The notes beneath the pieces are model-generated. The model was not told where the DNA came from, did not search any database, and worked only from the letters and a program-made list of their open reading frames with translations. Below, piece after piece: positions 1 through 8,542 of a stretch of DNA of 19,572 nucleotides. Source of the stretch: Pseudomonadota bacterium (lineage in GTDB: Bacteria; Myxococcota_A; Polyangia; Polyangiales; Polyangiaceae); NCBI GenBank assembly GCA_023428245.1, contig JAEYYX010000006.1, positions 1 to 19,572 of the forward strand, in the 5' to 3' direction. The translations under genes and the position numbers were made by a program. Each line of letters starts with the position of its first letter. The stretch's first letter is position 1.

Positions 1-5
1 TGCGC

Positions 6-317
6 GTGGAGGCTACGCCTTCGGAGGCGCTTCTTTGGTCGCGGCTCAAGGGCTGGCAGCTTGGCGTTGCCTTCCGTAGGCAGGTGGTCCTCGGCGAGGC
101 CGAGGGAAAGCTCTTCGTGGTGGACTTCCTCGCGCCCCAGGCGCGGCTCGTGGTCGAAGTCGATGGTGGCGCTCATACTCGGCGCGCTGAGCGCGATGAG
201 CGCCGGGATAGGGCCCTCGCAAGGCTCGGCTACCGCGTGCTGCGCTTGCCAGCTGAGCTCGTGGAGCGGCACCTGGAGGAGGCCGTTGCAATGGTGCGTG
301 AGGCGCTCGGCGAGTGA
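6..317 (+). CDS. DUF559 endonuclease-fold protein, probably 5'-truncated by the window edge
   Basis: This looks like a DUF559 (Vsr/restriction-endonuclease-like fold) protein. The family pattern is visible in order: an N-terminal LLWSRLKG-type helix, FRRQ, then VVDFLAP and VVEVDGGAH carrying the acidic residues expected in the nuclease core, then GYRVLRLPAELV near the C-terminus. Family members are usually about 110-130 residues and start some 10-20 residues before the LW..L segment. Here only five bases precede the first possible GTG and the frame is open to the window edge, so the true start probably lies outside. It is a stand-alone ORF converging on the ankyrin gene, with a hairpin in between. 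Substrate and role are unknown; proteins of this family are often called endonuclease-domain proteins without biochemical proof. Confidence 0.8.
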   Translation: MEATPSEALLWSRLKGWQLGVAFRRQVVLGEAEGKLFVVDFLAPQARLVVEVDGGAHTRRAERDERRDRALARLGYRVLRLPAELVERHLEEAVAMVREALGE

Positions 318-344
318 GCGCTTGGACGCGATGGGTGCGTCACT

Positions 345-367
345 GCCCCGCAGCAAGGCCGCGGGGC
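345..367. terminator. Perfect 7-bp hairpin between convergent genes
   Basis: GCCCCGC (345-351) and GCGGGGC (361-367) are exact reverse complements around a 9-nt loop. The hairpin lies in the 105-bp gap between the DUF559 stop (317) and the ankyrin stop (423), where a bidirectional terminator would be expected. No T-run follows on either strand, so intrinsic termination is only a possibility. Confidence 0.4.
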
Positions 368-422
368 TAACGTACTGAGGGTTTCAAGGAACGAGGGGCG
401 GAATGCCCGAAGCGGGAGCGGC

Positions 423-908
423 TTAGTCAAGCAGACCGGCTAAGTCATAGTTGGCGATGCTCGCCGCCAGGCTCGCTGGCGAGACACCATGGCGGTTCTG
501 GTGGCCACTATCTGCGCCAAACCTCCTAAGAAGGCGAATCATTTCTGGCCGCCCTTTTGAATCGAAAACGGCCCGAAAGAGAGGCGTATTTCCGAATGTG
601 TCCTCGGCGTCAACGCTCGCTCCGGCCTTTAACAGTTCCTCGCCGATCGCCTCCTTCGCATCCGCGGCGGCGAAGTGCAAGGGTGCCCACCCTTGGGCGT
701 CACGGGCGTCCAGATCCGCCCCAGACTCTATGAGGATCCGCACGATAGGAAGGGCTCCTTCGATCACGGCATGGTGCAATGCTGTGCGACCATCCCGATC
801 CGATTCGTTTACTGGAGCTCCCTGCCTAAGCGATGCCTCTACCGTTCCCGGGTCACTCGTTAGTACCGCACGCACTAGCACCGGTTCCGTCTTTTTTCTT
901 GCGTTCAT
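423..908 (-). CDS. Ankyrin-repeat protein, probable immunity protein to the upstream Rhs/Tc nuclease toxin
   Basis: A 161-residue protein made almost entirely of ankyrin repeats. Repeats are seen at about residues 38-70 (DGRTALHHAV...LIESGADLD), 71-103 (GWAPLHFAA...LLKAGASVD), 104-138 (GNTPLFRAV...LRRFGADSG) and a partial cap from 139 (HGVSPASLA). There is no signal peptide, so it is probably cytoplasmic. Its ATG overlaps the TGA of the toxin gene (ATGA, 905-908), implying translational coupling. A purine-rich GAGAAGAAGAA precedes the start. Ankyrin proteins of this type, with the TFGNTPLFRAV unit, are known as immunity proteins beside HNH-fold polymorphic toxins. The inferred job is to bind and block the GH-E nuclease tip encoded directly upstream. 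The gene and the adjacent toxin tip are less GC-rich than the Rhs body. A generic ankyrin adaptor is the alternative. Confidence 0.85.
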   Translation of the reverse strand: MNARKKTEPVLVRAVLTSDPGTVEASLRQGAPVNESDRDGRTALHHAVIEGALPIVRILIESGADLDARDAQGWAPLHFAAADAKEAIGEELLKAGASVDAEDTFGNTPLFRAVFDSKGRPEMIRLLRRFGADSGHQNRHGVSPASLAASIANYDLAGLLD

Positions 909-3900
909 TTCTTCTTCTCATACCTGTGGCTTCGGTTGCTCTTTGGATTCTCTAGCTGATAGAGATCAGGATTGTTCATCCTGTCATTGAACTGCTTCTG
1001 GGTTAGCCCTTCCGCCTCTGCCTTTGCCTTTTCGCGCCAGAACTCATGTCCCGGTTTGTGCCCCAAATCGGGCTTGCCCTCAATCGGGAGGCCGGTGTTT
1101 GGGTCGAGTGGTCGCCCAAGAGGATCCCTCGGCGCGCGAGCCTCGACCTCTTTTCGAACTGCATCGCGAATATATGGCCTGCGTAGGGGTTTTGGCGCGT
1201 TGACAGCAACCTTCGAGGCCGATTCTGACCCGCCGGACTTCGGCGCCGATTCTGATCCGCCGGACCTCGGTGCCGCCTCCGGCACAACCGGATCCGGCTT
1301 GGGAAGGTTCTCGACCGATTCAGCCGTTGCCGCTCCGGCCCTCTTGGGCGCTGCTTCGGCGACGCCTGACGCCCCTGCAGGCACGCTCGGTGCCTCAGGC
1401 GCTTGATAGGTCTTCCCTCGGGGGGCAACAGGCTCCGGCAAGGGTCGCTTCGGCGTAGGAACCGCTTCGAACTTGCCGGCGGCACCTTTCGCTCCTCCCG
1501 CTCCTTTGGCTCCCTTGAGGCCCACTACCGTTAGGCCAACGACCGCTGCGTTCCCCAGCGCCTTGGTGGCCGCCTCGCCTGCGCCCTCAAGGTCACCTTC
1601 CGCCGCTTTTTCAACCGCCTCTGCTGTCCGAGTGATGGTTCCAACCGCGGCGTCCGCGACGCCCTTTACCTGCCCCTCGATCGTGTACCCTTCGAGAAAA
1701 CCGATGACCTTTTCGCCACCCGAAATGATCTTCTCATTGTCGTCGTGGACCACGCCGTAGACGAAGTCGCCGAATCCTTCGCCAGTCTCCTTGAGTCCCT
1801 GATGAAACTCGGAGAAGGCCTTCCCAACGCCAGAGAAGAATCCGTCATCTTTGGTCTCCGTCCCCCCCGGATCCGAAAAATTGATCGGATTGTCCCTCGA
1901 ATACCGATAGAGATTCAGGCCATCGACAAGCCCCGCGGGATCTGCCGCAGTCCACCTTCCCAACCAAGCCGCGTAATACCGCGCCCCGTGGTAGTAGAGC
2001 CCGGTCTCGTCATCCTTCTCTTTCCCGGTGTACCGGTAGCGCTTGGCTGAAACTTCCGCGCCAGCCCTCGCCGTGTGGAACGCCGTGCTTCCGTACGGGT
2101 GATACTCTTCGTAGCTGAGCACACCTGAGTTTTCGTCGAGCTCAATCGAGGCGGAGTCGAGATGATTGGTGAGTTGATAGCGCCAGCGGGGTGAGTTGAG
2201 TGGGGCTGGGTCGGAGCTAGCTGTGTCGACGAGCTTCGTCTCGACCATCGCGATTCTGCGTTGGTCGTCCATCACGTGGAGGGTTTCGCGTTCGAGCTCG
2301 ATGGTACCCGTGAGCGTACCGGAGCGCTTGCGGTAGATTTCGAAACCTCCGAGATAGATGCGCTCTTCGGTGATGCCGCTGTGCGTGTAAACTTTGCGGA
2401 CGCGCTCTCCAGCGGCGTCGTAGGTGAAGTACGTGTGTTGGTTGCCGCCGCCGGAGCGCTCGGTGTGTTGCAGGCGGTCGGCGTAGTCCCAGGCCATCGT
2501 GGAGAGATGGGGCATCGAGGCCATGCTGCCGTGAGCATCGTAGGTGTACGGCGAGCTGAAGAGGCCGGGGAGGTCTCCGGGGACGCTCGTGGCGAGGAGT
2601 CGATTGCTCGTAGGGTCGTATTGATAGCGGCGCGTCCAGTTGGTGCTGGGAGAGGTGTGCCCGACTGTTAGGATGTTGCCGACTTGGTCGTATTCGAAGG
2701 CTTCTGCGTACCGCTCCAGCGCTTGAAGGTCATTCGGGTGGGGTGCGGCTCCACGAATGGGCTCCGCATCGCTCGGCTGTTGGCCGGGGTGCTCGCGACC
2801 CTCAGCTTCGGTGAGGCGATAGAGAGCGTCGTAGCGGTACCTGCCGGTGCCGCTGACGGGTATGGTGCCGCTGAAGAGGGGCGTGGTGTCGGCGAAGTCG
2901 TGGATCTCGGTGATGTTGCCGACAGCGTCAAAGAAGTAGCGCAAATCTTGGAGGATGGCGCTGTCGCTGGGCCTGGTCGTGATGAGGCGCGTGAGGCGAA
3001 AGGTCTTCGGGTCGTAGTCGTAGCTCGTGGAGTGAGAGGCTGTGCCGCTGGGCCGTGTGTGCTCACAGAGCACGCGCTGCCCACGGGCATTGTAGTCGAG
3101 GTTACTGATGACGCTCGACTCCGCGGCTCCTCGCACGCTGACGTGAAGCTCCTCAAGGAGATTCGCTTCGTTGTAGACGGGGCGACTGATGCTCGGGGCG
3201 GGGTTGGTGGAACTCGTGGGCGAGGTAGCGGTGACGACACGATTGAGAGCGTCAAACGTGCTTGACGTTGTGAAAGTTTCCGTTTCGAGGAGTGGGAGCG
3301 CGGCTGTCTCGACTACGGCCGGGTCGGCGAGGGCGCTCAGCGCACTCCAATCAGGAGTGGTTTGGTATGTAAGCGCGAGTTTGCGGTTCGCTTGCAGGAC
3401 GTTGCCCTTGAAGTCGGCGAGCTCTATTTTCGAGAGCCCGGCGCTATCGAAGCCCAAATAGGCTCGGCCGCGCAGATTGAGGGCTTGGGCTGGCGAGGGC
3501 GCGGCAGGACTCGTGCCTGGAATGCGTCTCGGAGGACTGGCAGTATCGGCGGGGTCCAGAAACTCCCCATACACAGTGCGCTGTACGAGCACCTCGGGCG
3601 CGCCGCTGCCGAGACCCGTCGCAACAAACATGTGCGTGGGTCGCTGGAGCGCGTCGTAGGTCGAGCGCATCGTGTGCTGACGGCTGTCCCAGGAGCGGAG
3701 GGGCTTCCCGGCGACATCCTGCACGCTCAGGCGCGCGCCTGCATCGGGCGAGTCGATACGGATGCGACGGCCGAGCACGTCGAAGCGCTGGGTAATGCTG
3801 GGATAGGTGCCGCTGAGATTGAGGCTGTCGTCGCCCGCCGCCGTCGAGTGTTGCTTGGCGTCGTAGATGGCGAGGGTATTGCCTTCGATATCGAGCACCG

Positions 3901-6900
3901 TGCGGGTGCGGTAGAACTCTTCGACCCGCGCGGCGCCGACTCCGCTCTTGTTGTGCGCAACGCTGAGAAACGGCCTTCCCAGCGTATCCAAATGGACCGT
4001 GGTGGGGGTGCTAGCGTGCTGGGCGCTCAGCCAAGCCGCGCGCTGATTCGGGTCGCTCGGCTCAGGGCCATTGGGATCGGGAGAGCCGCGCTCGCGATAC
4101 CACTCAGAGTGCATCGTCAGGTCCGTGGGGTTCGACGGGTCGTAGGTCGTATCGTTTTGATCGAACGACTTCTGAAACCACGCGTCGTATTCCGTCTCAG
4201 TGAAGGTACCGTCGGGGAGGTCGGTTCGGACTACGCGATCGATGGAGTCGTAGTGAATGATGGGCGTAACGCCCCATTCGGCGAGATCATCCTCCGTTTC
4301 AAAGGCGCTCGTTGAGCTAAAAAACGGCTCATACTGTTTGACCGGATTCCCCTTGTTGTTGAATACGGTGCGGCCCGAACCAACCCAACGATTCGTGACG
4401 GGTCCGACAACGAGATTGCCGGATGTGTCTCGCTGTAGGCTGCCGTCGGGGTTGCGGAGTGGTGCGTTGCCGGGCTCCGCTTGCACCTTGGTCATCACCA
4501 CGCGACCGAAGCCGTCGCTGTAGGTGACGGTTTCTTGCTGGCGGCTGGCCGGGCTGACGGGAAAGTGCTCTTCGCGCGCGAAGGTGTGCACGAAGGTGGG
4601 CTCGCCGCGCTCTTGGAAGGCTAAGAGGTCGTAGACGAGGGACGTCGTCGGGCTCGTGATCGGGTCACCTTCCGCCGCGGTCTTTCCGCGCACCGCGGTG
4701 GCGACCACCATGCCGAGCGCGTCGAAGGCCACTTCGGTGGCGTTGAGGTTGGGGTCGAGCATCGAGCTCGGCGCGAGCACTCGGTAGTCGTTCGTGGCGA
4801 CGCTTTCGTTACCGAATGCATCTTGGAGTCGGTCGACGAGGAGCGAGTGCGTGTCCCACGTCAAGTAGGCGCTGTTGCCGAAGGGATCGATGGCTTCAAT
4901 CGGCAGGTAGAATTCGGCGGCATCGAAAACGACACGTCCACCCGGCGCCCAATATCCGGTCGAGTCCGGTCTTGTGACGTAGGCGCCTTCCGTTGTGAGC
5001 ACGCTCGTCGTCAGGGGCACGCCGAGGTCGGTCGATTCTTGGATCAGACGCGCCACCTGACCTTCCGTCAGGGCCAGCTGGTAGGTCTCATAGGGCAGGG
5101 CGCGGGATTCGAGCGCACCGAGCGCGAGCGGGCCGCTCAAGTCGTTGGCGTAGAAAAGTTGTTGTTTGTGGTCGAGCAGCCGCCGCTGGACGCCGCCTGT
5201 TGCAGCTTCTTCGAAGGGCAGGTCGTCGGTCGGATCGAGCGCCTCAAGCTCTGCGCGCAGAACCTCCACATCAGCTAGGCCAGTGCCTGCTTCTGGGAGC
5301 ACCAACCCGGTGACTTCAAAGAGTCGCTGCTCGAACTCAACCCCGACGCGGTACCAATCGTCTTGAGCGACTTCGTTGATGAAGCTTGTTTCCGTCAGCG
5401 TGGCATAGGTGCTCGTCTGTTCCTGTTGGTGTCCGCTGCCGGCACGGGCGTAGGCGAGAGCGAGCTTCTTCGTCACGTTGCCGAAGTCGTCGACCTCAAG
5501 GGTCACCTCGTGCCCCACGCGGGGGTCGGAGAGATTGCGCTCGCTGGAGATGGTGACCGTTTCACGCGGGTAGGCGAAGAAGACGCCGTAGCGGTCTTCG
5601 CCGCGACTATTTTGCAGGCGGCGGACCTGTTGGTTCGTCTCGGTGATGACGTAGGGAAGGGCCTCTTCGGGTGAGCCGTCGAGGGCGTAGACCTCTGTGC
5701 GGAGCGGGCTTCCGCGCAGGGCGCGCGCTGCTTCACGCGCGTCCTGAATGCTGATTTCCGCTTGCGGCACGGTCGCTGAACCGCTGCCGTTCCACTCTTC
5801 GAGAGGGAGATTGTCCGCGACGGTGATCGGATTAGGTGGGGGCGCGGTCGGGAAGTACTCCTTACGGAGCGCTTCCTCGAGCCGCTCCTTCTCCAGCCAC
5901 GCTCCCGTGTGAAACCAACTCACCGTGCGCACCGGGCTTTGGTAGAGCAGTGGATCGCCGCCTTCAGGAGCAAAGTCCTCTGCGTCCAGGGTTTCCACTC
6001 GCGCGAAGCCGCGGAATTCCCTCTCGAAGCCATCAAAAAATCCGTGGCGATACTTGTAGCGGCTGACAAACTTCCCGCCGCTGATGACATCTTCGTGTTC
6101 GACACGCTCAACCACTTGCACCGGGAAGGGCAAGCGTGTCAGCCACTGGATACCGTTCTTCTTGTCCTCCAAGTAGAACTTCGTGCTGCTCGCGTAGGTG
6201 GTGCGCGTCACCGCACCCAGGTTGTTGCTCACCTCCGTGAGCAAGTGCGGCTTTTTGCTCCCCATCAGGTCGACGTAGAAGACGTTCTGACTTGGGTTGG
6301 CGACGGGACTGCTCCAAACGAGGCAGCTCGTTCCGTTCCCGAGCAGATCGGCGACGCTAACTTGAGTTACGTTGTCGACCGGGGGCAGCGATCGGATCAC
6401 TGTGCCCGCGGCGAGGGCATTCCCACTTTGATTGAAGTAGAGCGTCGTCTCGCGACGACCGAGATAGAGGAGATCGCTCGTTCCCGAACCGTCGATGTCG
6501 CCGAAGCGCACGCGGCTGGCGTGGAATTCGTCGGGCGTCGTGAAGACTGGGCTGTTTTCGAGAGTGATCTTCTTGCCGAAGCGGCCATAGCCGAGGTTTG
6601 GCCAATAGCTCACCTCGCCGTTTCGAATGCGGACAATGTCGACGAGACCGTCTCCGCTCATGTCGGCGAGCTGGATGCTTTGTTCTGCATCGCTAAAGAC
6701 AACGCGCGGACCCTTGTCTTCGTCGAAGGGAACCGCCACGCGCTTCGATGGTTCGAAGCCGTCCTTTGCGCGCGAGCGATACCAGACGAACGCCTGATCT
6801 TCAGTGAGCAGGATGTCGCCGTGGCCATCGCCGTCCAGATCGATGATGCGCAGATTCGGATCATTCCAGTTGACGTTGGGGACATTCTCAAAGGCACGGA

Positions 6901-8542
6901 GCGGCTCGAAGTCCCCGTCCACCGCGCGTGCGAAGTAGCCTTGTAGGTTCGCACGGCGTGAAATCAGCTCCAGACGCCCGTCGCCATCGATGTCTTCTAA
7001 GGTCTGTGCGCCGCCGGCCAGGGCTGAGGGATTGGGAAGAGTGTGAAGGCGCCGGGGCGCCTTGAGCTCGCCGTCACCGCGGTTCTCCTTGTAAAACCAG
7101 GCACCCCCTTGATCGATGAGGACCCCGGGGATGCCTTCTCCATCGAGATCGACCCACTGCTTGCGCCCACCATCGGTGCCGCCAGCAAGGCCTTCGAGGC
7201 TCTGTTCCGGGATAGCTTTGAGCTCGTCAACGAGCTCCGGCCGCTGGTAGTCGAGTGAGAGCTTTGGCATCTCTCCACGCCGCCAGATACCGCCTTCGAG
7301 TTTGAATCCAGCCTGGGTGACGCTGCGGAGGTACGTAAACGCTGCGCCCGGTTCGTACGACAGCTCCGTCGCCCGCACGAAGAGCGGCCCGCCTGCCTCG
7401 ATATGGTGGAACATGAGCACGCGCTGACAAAGCCGGTACGTCCGGATTTCGAAGCCGCTCCGGTAGCTCGAGAACGGATCGACGCGCACTCCCCACTCTC
7501 CGCTATCGTCTGGGAGCGGTGCGGTTGTGTCGCTCGACGCCGTATGCTCCCCGTAGTCGAAAACCAACTCGAAAAGGAAGTCTCCTCGAATCTCCCCGAC
7601 ACTGGGGACCCTGTTTCCGTAGAAAACCCGCTTCAGGTACTTCTGGGCCGTGGCCAAGAAGAGCGGGGAGGCGCCCGAGTAGTCGAAGCGACTGCGCTCG
7701 CTGAGCTTGGTGGCGTCTACACCGTCCCCGTCCTCCGCTTTGTACTCGTAGAGGGTGACGTTGCCCTTGTCGTCCAGCGTCTTCTGCAAATACCAAGTGA
7801 AGACCTTGGTCCCGTCCGTCGGATCGGCCACGCGGCAGGCCGCGCTCTGGCCGTAGATGTGCACGGTGTTGTCCGGAGTGTGCACCCGCCAGAAGACTTC
7901 GCCGCCCACGTGCGGCTGGCCACTCTCGAGCGGCACCATCCGTTCGATGCGTGCGAAGAGTCCTTCGATGCGAGGTCGGTAGAGGTACCCACGATAGTCA
8001 GGCTCGGTCGGTGGAGCAGAGGCGACGAAGCGGTCGATGTACTTGTGCGTGCCGGTCGCCTCATCGAGCACCGGGACCAGATCCTCCGCCCCCGAGAGCA
8101 GGAACGTATCCGTCTCGGCATTGGGCTGGTCCAGGTAGCGCGGCAGACCCTTATCCGTTTTCCGCGTGATCATCGGGACGGACAGATCAAACCCGAGACC
8201 GAAGGGCCCATTGCCGCCGCCGCTCGAGTAACTCAGGCTGATTTGCGGGCCCTGTCCTCCTCGTCCTGGCGAACTGGGAAGGGGAACTGTCAGGCCTGCG
8301 GTTCCGGTTGCCGCGTTGACCTCGAACTTCTCACCGATGCCTCGAATGGACCCGCCGCCAGTGGGGAGCTTGAGCGCGGGCAGGAGGGAGAGCGCGCCCC
8401 CTGGGCCGTCCGAGCTGGGCGCGGCGGCGCTGCCCTGGGTGCCCTGGTGAGGGCTTGCAGCGTTGCCAGGGGCGGCGGCCTTGTCTGGGCTGGCTTCAGG
8501 ACGCTCCGCTGCCGGGTCCCGGCCGGGGGTCGGGGGTTTCAT
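905..8542 (-). CDS. Fused SpvB/TcB-TcC-like Rhs toxin with C-terminal GH-E (HNH/EndoVII) nuclease domain
   Basis: A 2545-residue Tc-toxin BC-type shell protein. Order: Pro/Ala-rich N-terminus; SpvB-like domain from about residue 63 (FEVNAATGTAGLTVPLP, ISLSYSSGGGNGPFGLGF); FG-GAP/VCBS propeller motifs at about 460-745 (VDLDGEG, EDIDGDG, IDLDGDG, ADMSGDG, GDIDGSG); the TcdB middle-region signature HGFFDGFEREFRGFARVE near 835; YD-type Rhs repeats from about 1300 to 2110; and the Rhs core ending RYYAAWLGRWTAADPAG...NLYRYSRDNP...SDPGG. Asp2201 and Asp2224 match the aspartyl self-cleavage pair of TcC proteins. The last ~318 residues are the variable cargo: a Gly/Ala-rich segment, a SGGSES repeat, and a GH-E nuclease domain with G2494, H2495, G2498, H2499, E2500 and the terminal NNPDLYQLENP, SNRSHRYE blocks. 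By analogy the Rhs cage encloses the cleaved nuclease and releases it into a target cell. The ATG overlaps the glycosyltransferase stop (ATGA). Confidence 0.92.
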   Translation of the reverse strand: MKPPTPGRDPAAERPEASPDKAAAPGNAASPHQGTQGSAAAPSSDGPGGALSLLPALKLPTGGGSIRGIGEKFEVNAATGTAGLTVPLPSSPGRGGQGPQISLSYSSGGGNGPFGLGFDLSVPMITRKTDKGLPRYLDQPNAETDTFLLSGAEDLVPVLDEATGTHKYIDRFVASAPPTEPDYRGYLYRPRIEGLFARIERMVPLESGQPHVGGEVFWRVHTPDNTVHIYGQSAACRVADPTDGTKVFTWYLQKTLDDKGNVTLYEYKAEDGDGVDATKLSERSRFDYSGASPLFLATAQKYLKRVFYGNRVPSVGEIRGDFLFELVFDYGEHTASSDTTAPLPDDSGEWGVRVDPFSSYRSGFEIRTYRLCQRVLMFHHIEAGGPLFVRATELSYEPGAAFTYLRSVTQAGFKLEGGIWRRGEMPKLSLDYQRPELVDELKAIPEQSLEGLAGGTDGGRKQWVDLDGEGIPGVLIDQGGAWFYKENRGDGELKAPRRLHTLPNPSALAGGAQTLEDIDGDGRLELISRRANLQGYFARAVDGDFEPLRAFENVPNVNWNDPNLRIIDLDGDGHGDILLTEDQAFVWYRSRAKDGFEPSKRVAVPFDEDKGPRVVFSDAEQSIQLADMSGDGLVDIVRIRNGEVSYWPNLGYGRFGKKITLENSPVFTTPDEFHASRVRFGDIDGSGTSDLLYLGRRETTLYFNQSGNALAAGTVIRSLPPVDNVTQVSVADLLGNGTSCLVWSSPVANPSQNVFYVDLMGSKKPHLLTEVSNNLGAVTRTTYASSTKFYLEDKKNGIQWLTRLPFPVQVVERVEHEDVISGGKFVSRYKYRHGFFDGFEREFRGFARVETLDAEDFAPEGGDPLLYQSPVRTVSWFHTGAWLEKERLEEALRKEYFPTAPPPNPITVADNLPLEEWNGSGSATVPQAEISIQDAREAARALRGSPLRTEVYALDGSPEEALPYVITETNQQVRRLQNSRGEDRYGVFFAYPRETVTISSERNLSDPRVGHEVTLEVDDFGNVTKKLALAYARAGSGHQQEQTSTYATLTETSFINEVAQDDWYRVGVEFEQRLFEVTGLVLPEAGTGLADVEVLRAELEALDPTDDLPFEEAATGGVQRRLLDHKQQLFYANDLSGPLALGALESRALPYETYQLALTEGQVARLIQESTDLGVPLTTSVLTTEGAYVTRPDSTGYWAPGGRVVFDAAEFYLPIEAIDPFGNSAYLTWDTHSLLVDRLQDAFGNESVATNDYRVLAPSSMLDPNLNATEVAFDALGMVVATAVRGKTAAEGDPITSPTTSLVYDLLAFQERGEPTFVHTFAREEHFPVSPASRQQETVTYSDGFGRVVMTKVQAEPGNAPLRNPDGSLQRDTSGNLVVGPVTNRWVGSGRTVFNNKGNPVKQYEPFFSSTSAFETEDDLAEWGVTPIIHYDSIDRVVRTDLPDGTFTETEYDAWFQKSFDQNDTTYDPSNPTDLTMHSEWYRERGSPDPNGPEPSDPNQRAAWLSAQHASTPTTVHLDTLGRPFLSVAHNKSGVGAARVEEFYRTRTVLDIEGNTLAIYDAKQHSTAAGDDSLNLSGTYPSITQRFDVLGRRIRIDSPDAGARLSVQDVAGKPLRSWDSRQHTMRSTYDALQRPTHMFVATGLGSGAPEVLVQRTVYGEFLDPADTASPPRRIPGTSPAAPSPAQALNLRGRAYLGFDSAGLSKIELADFKGNVLQANRKLALTYQTTPDWSALSALADPAVVETAALPLLETETFTTSSTFDALNRVVTATSPTSSTNPAPSISRPVYNEANLLEELHVSVRGAAESSVISNLDYNARGQRVLCEHTRPSGTASHSTSYDYDPKTFRLTRLITTRPSDSAILQDLRYFFDAVGNITEIHDFADTTPLFSGTIPVSGTGRYRYDALYRLTEAEGREHPGQQPSDAEPIRGAAPHPNDLQALERYAEAFEYDQVGNILTVGHTSPSTNWTRRYQYDPTSNRLLATSVPGDLPGLFSSPYTYDAHGSMASMPHLSTMAWDYADRLQHTERSGGGNQHTYFTYDAAGERVRKVYTHSGITEERIYLGGFEIYRKRSGTLTGTIELERETLHVMDDQRRIAMVETKLVDTASSDPAPLNSPRWRYQLTNHLDSASIELDENSGVLSYEEYHPYGSTAFHTARAGAEVSAKRYRYTGKEKDDETGLYYHGARYYAAWLGRWTAADPAGLVDGLNLYRYSRDNPINFSDPGGTETKDDGFFSGVGKAFSEFHQGLKETGEGFGDFVYGVVHDDNEKIISGGEKVIGFLEGYTIEGQVKGVADAAVGTITRTAEAVEKAAEGDLEGAGEAATKALGNAAVVGLTVVGLKGAKGAGGAKGAAGKFEAVPTPKRPLPEPVAPRGKTYQAPEAPSVPAGASGVAEAAPKRAGAATAESVENLPKPDPVVPEAAPRSGGSESAPKSGGSESASKVAVNAPKPLRRPYIRDAVRKEVEARAPRDPLGRPLDPNTGLPIEGKPDLGHKPGHEFWREKAKAEAEGLTQKQFNDRMNNPDLYQLENPKSNRSHRYEKKK
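1218..1271 (-). repeat. Two-copy 27-bp in-frame tandem repeat in the toxin linker
   Basis: Two consecutive 27-nt units (1218-1244 and 1245-1271) differ at only a few bases. On the coding strand they encode two copies of a nine-residue Pro/Lys-Ser-Gly-Gly-Ser-Glu-Ser-Ala block. It lies in the Pro/Ser/Gly-rich linker just before the GH-E nuclease domain, so it probably sets linker length rather than function. Confidence 0.8.

Noticed and set aside
5909..6946. 345-residue plus-strand ORF opposite the TcB region
   Set aside because: Antisense to the conserved FG-GAP/TcB middle-region coding sequence; an artefact of GC-rich third positions.
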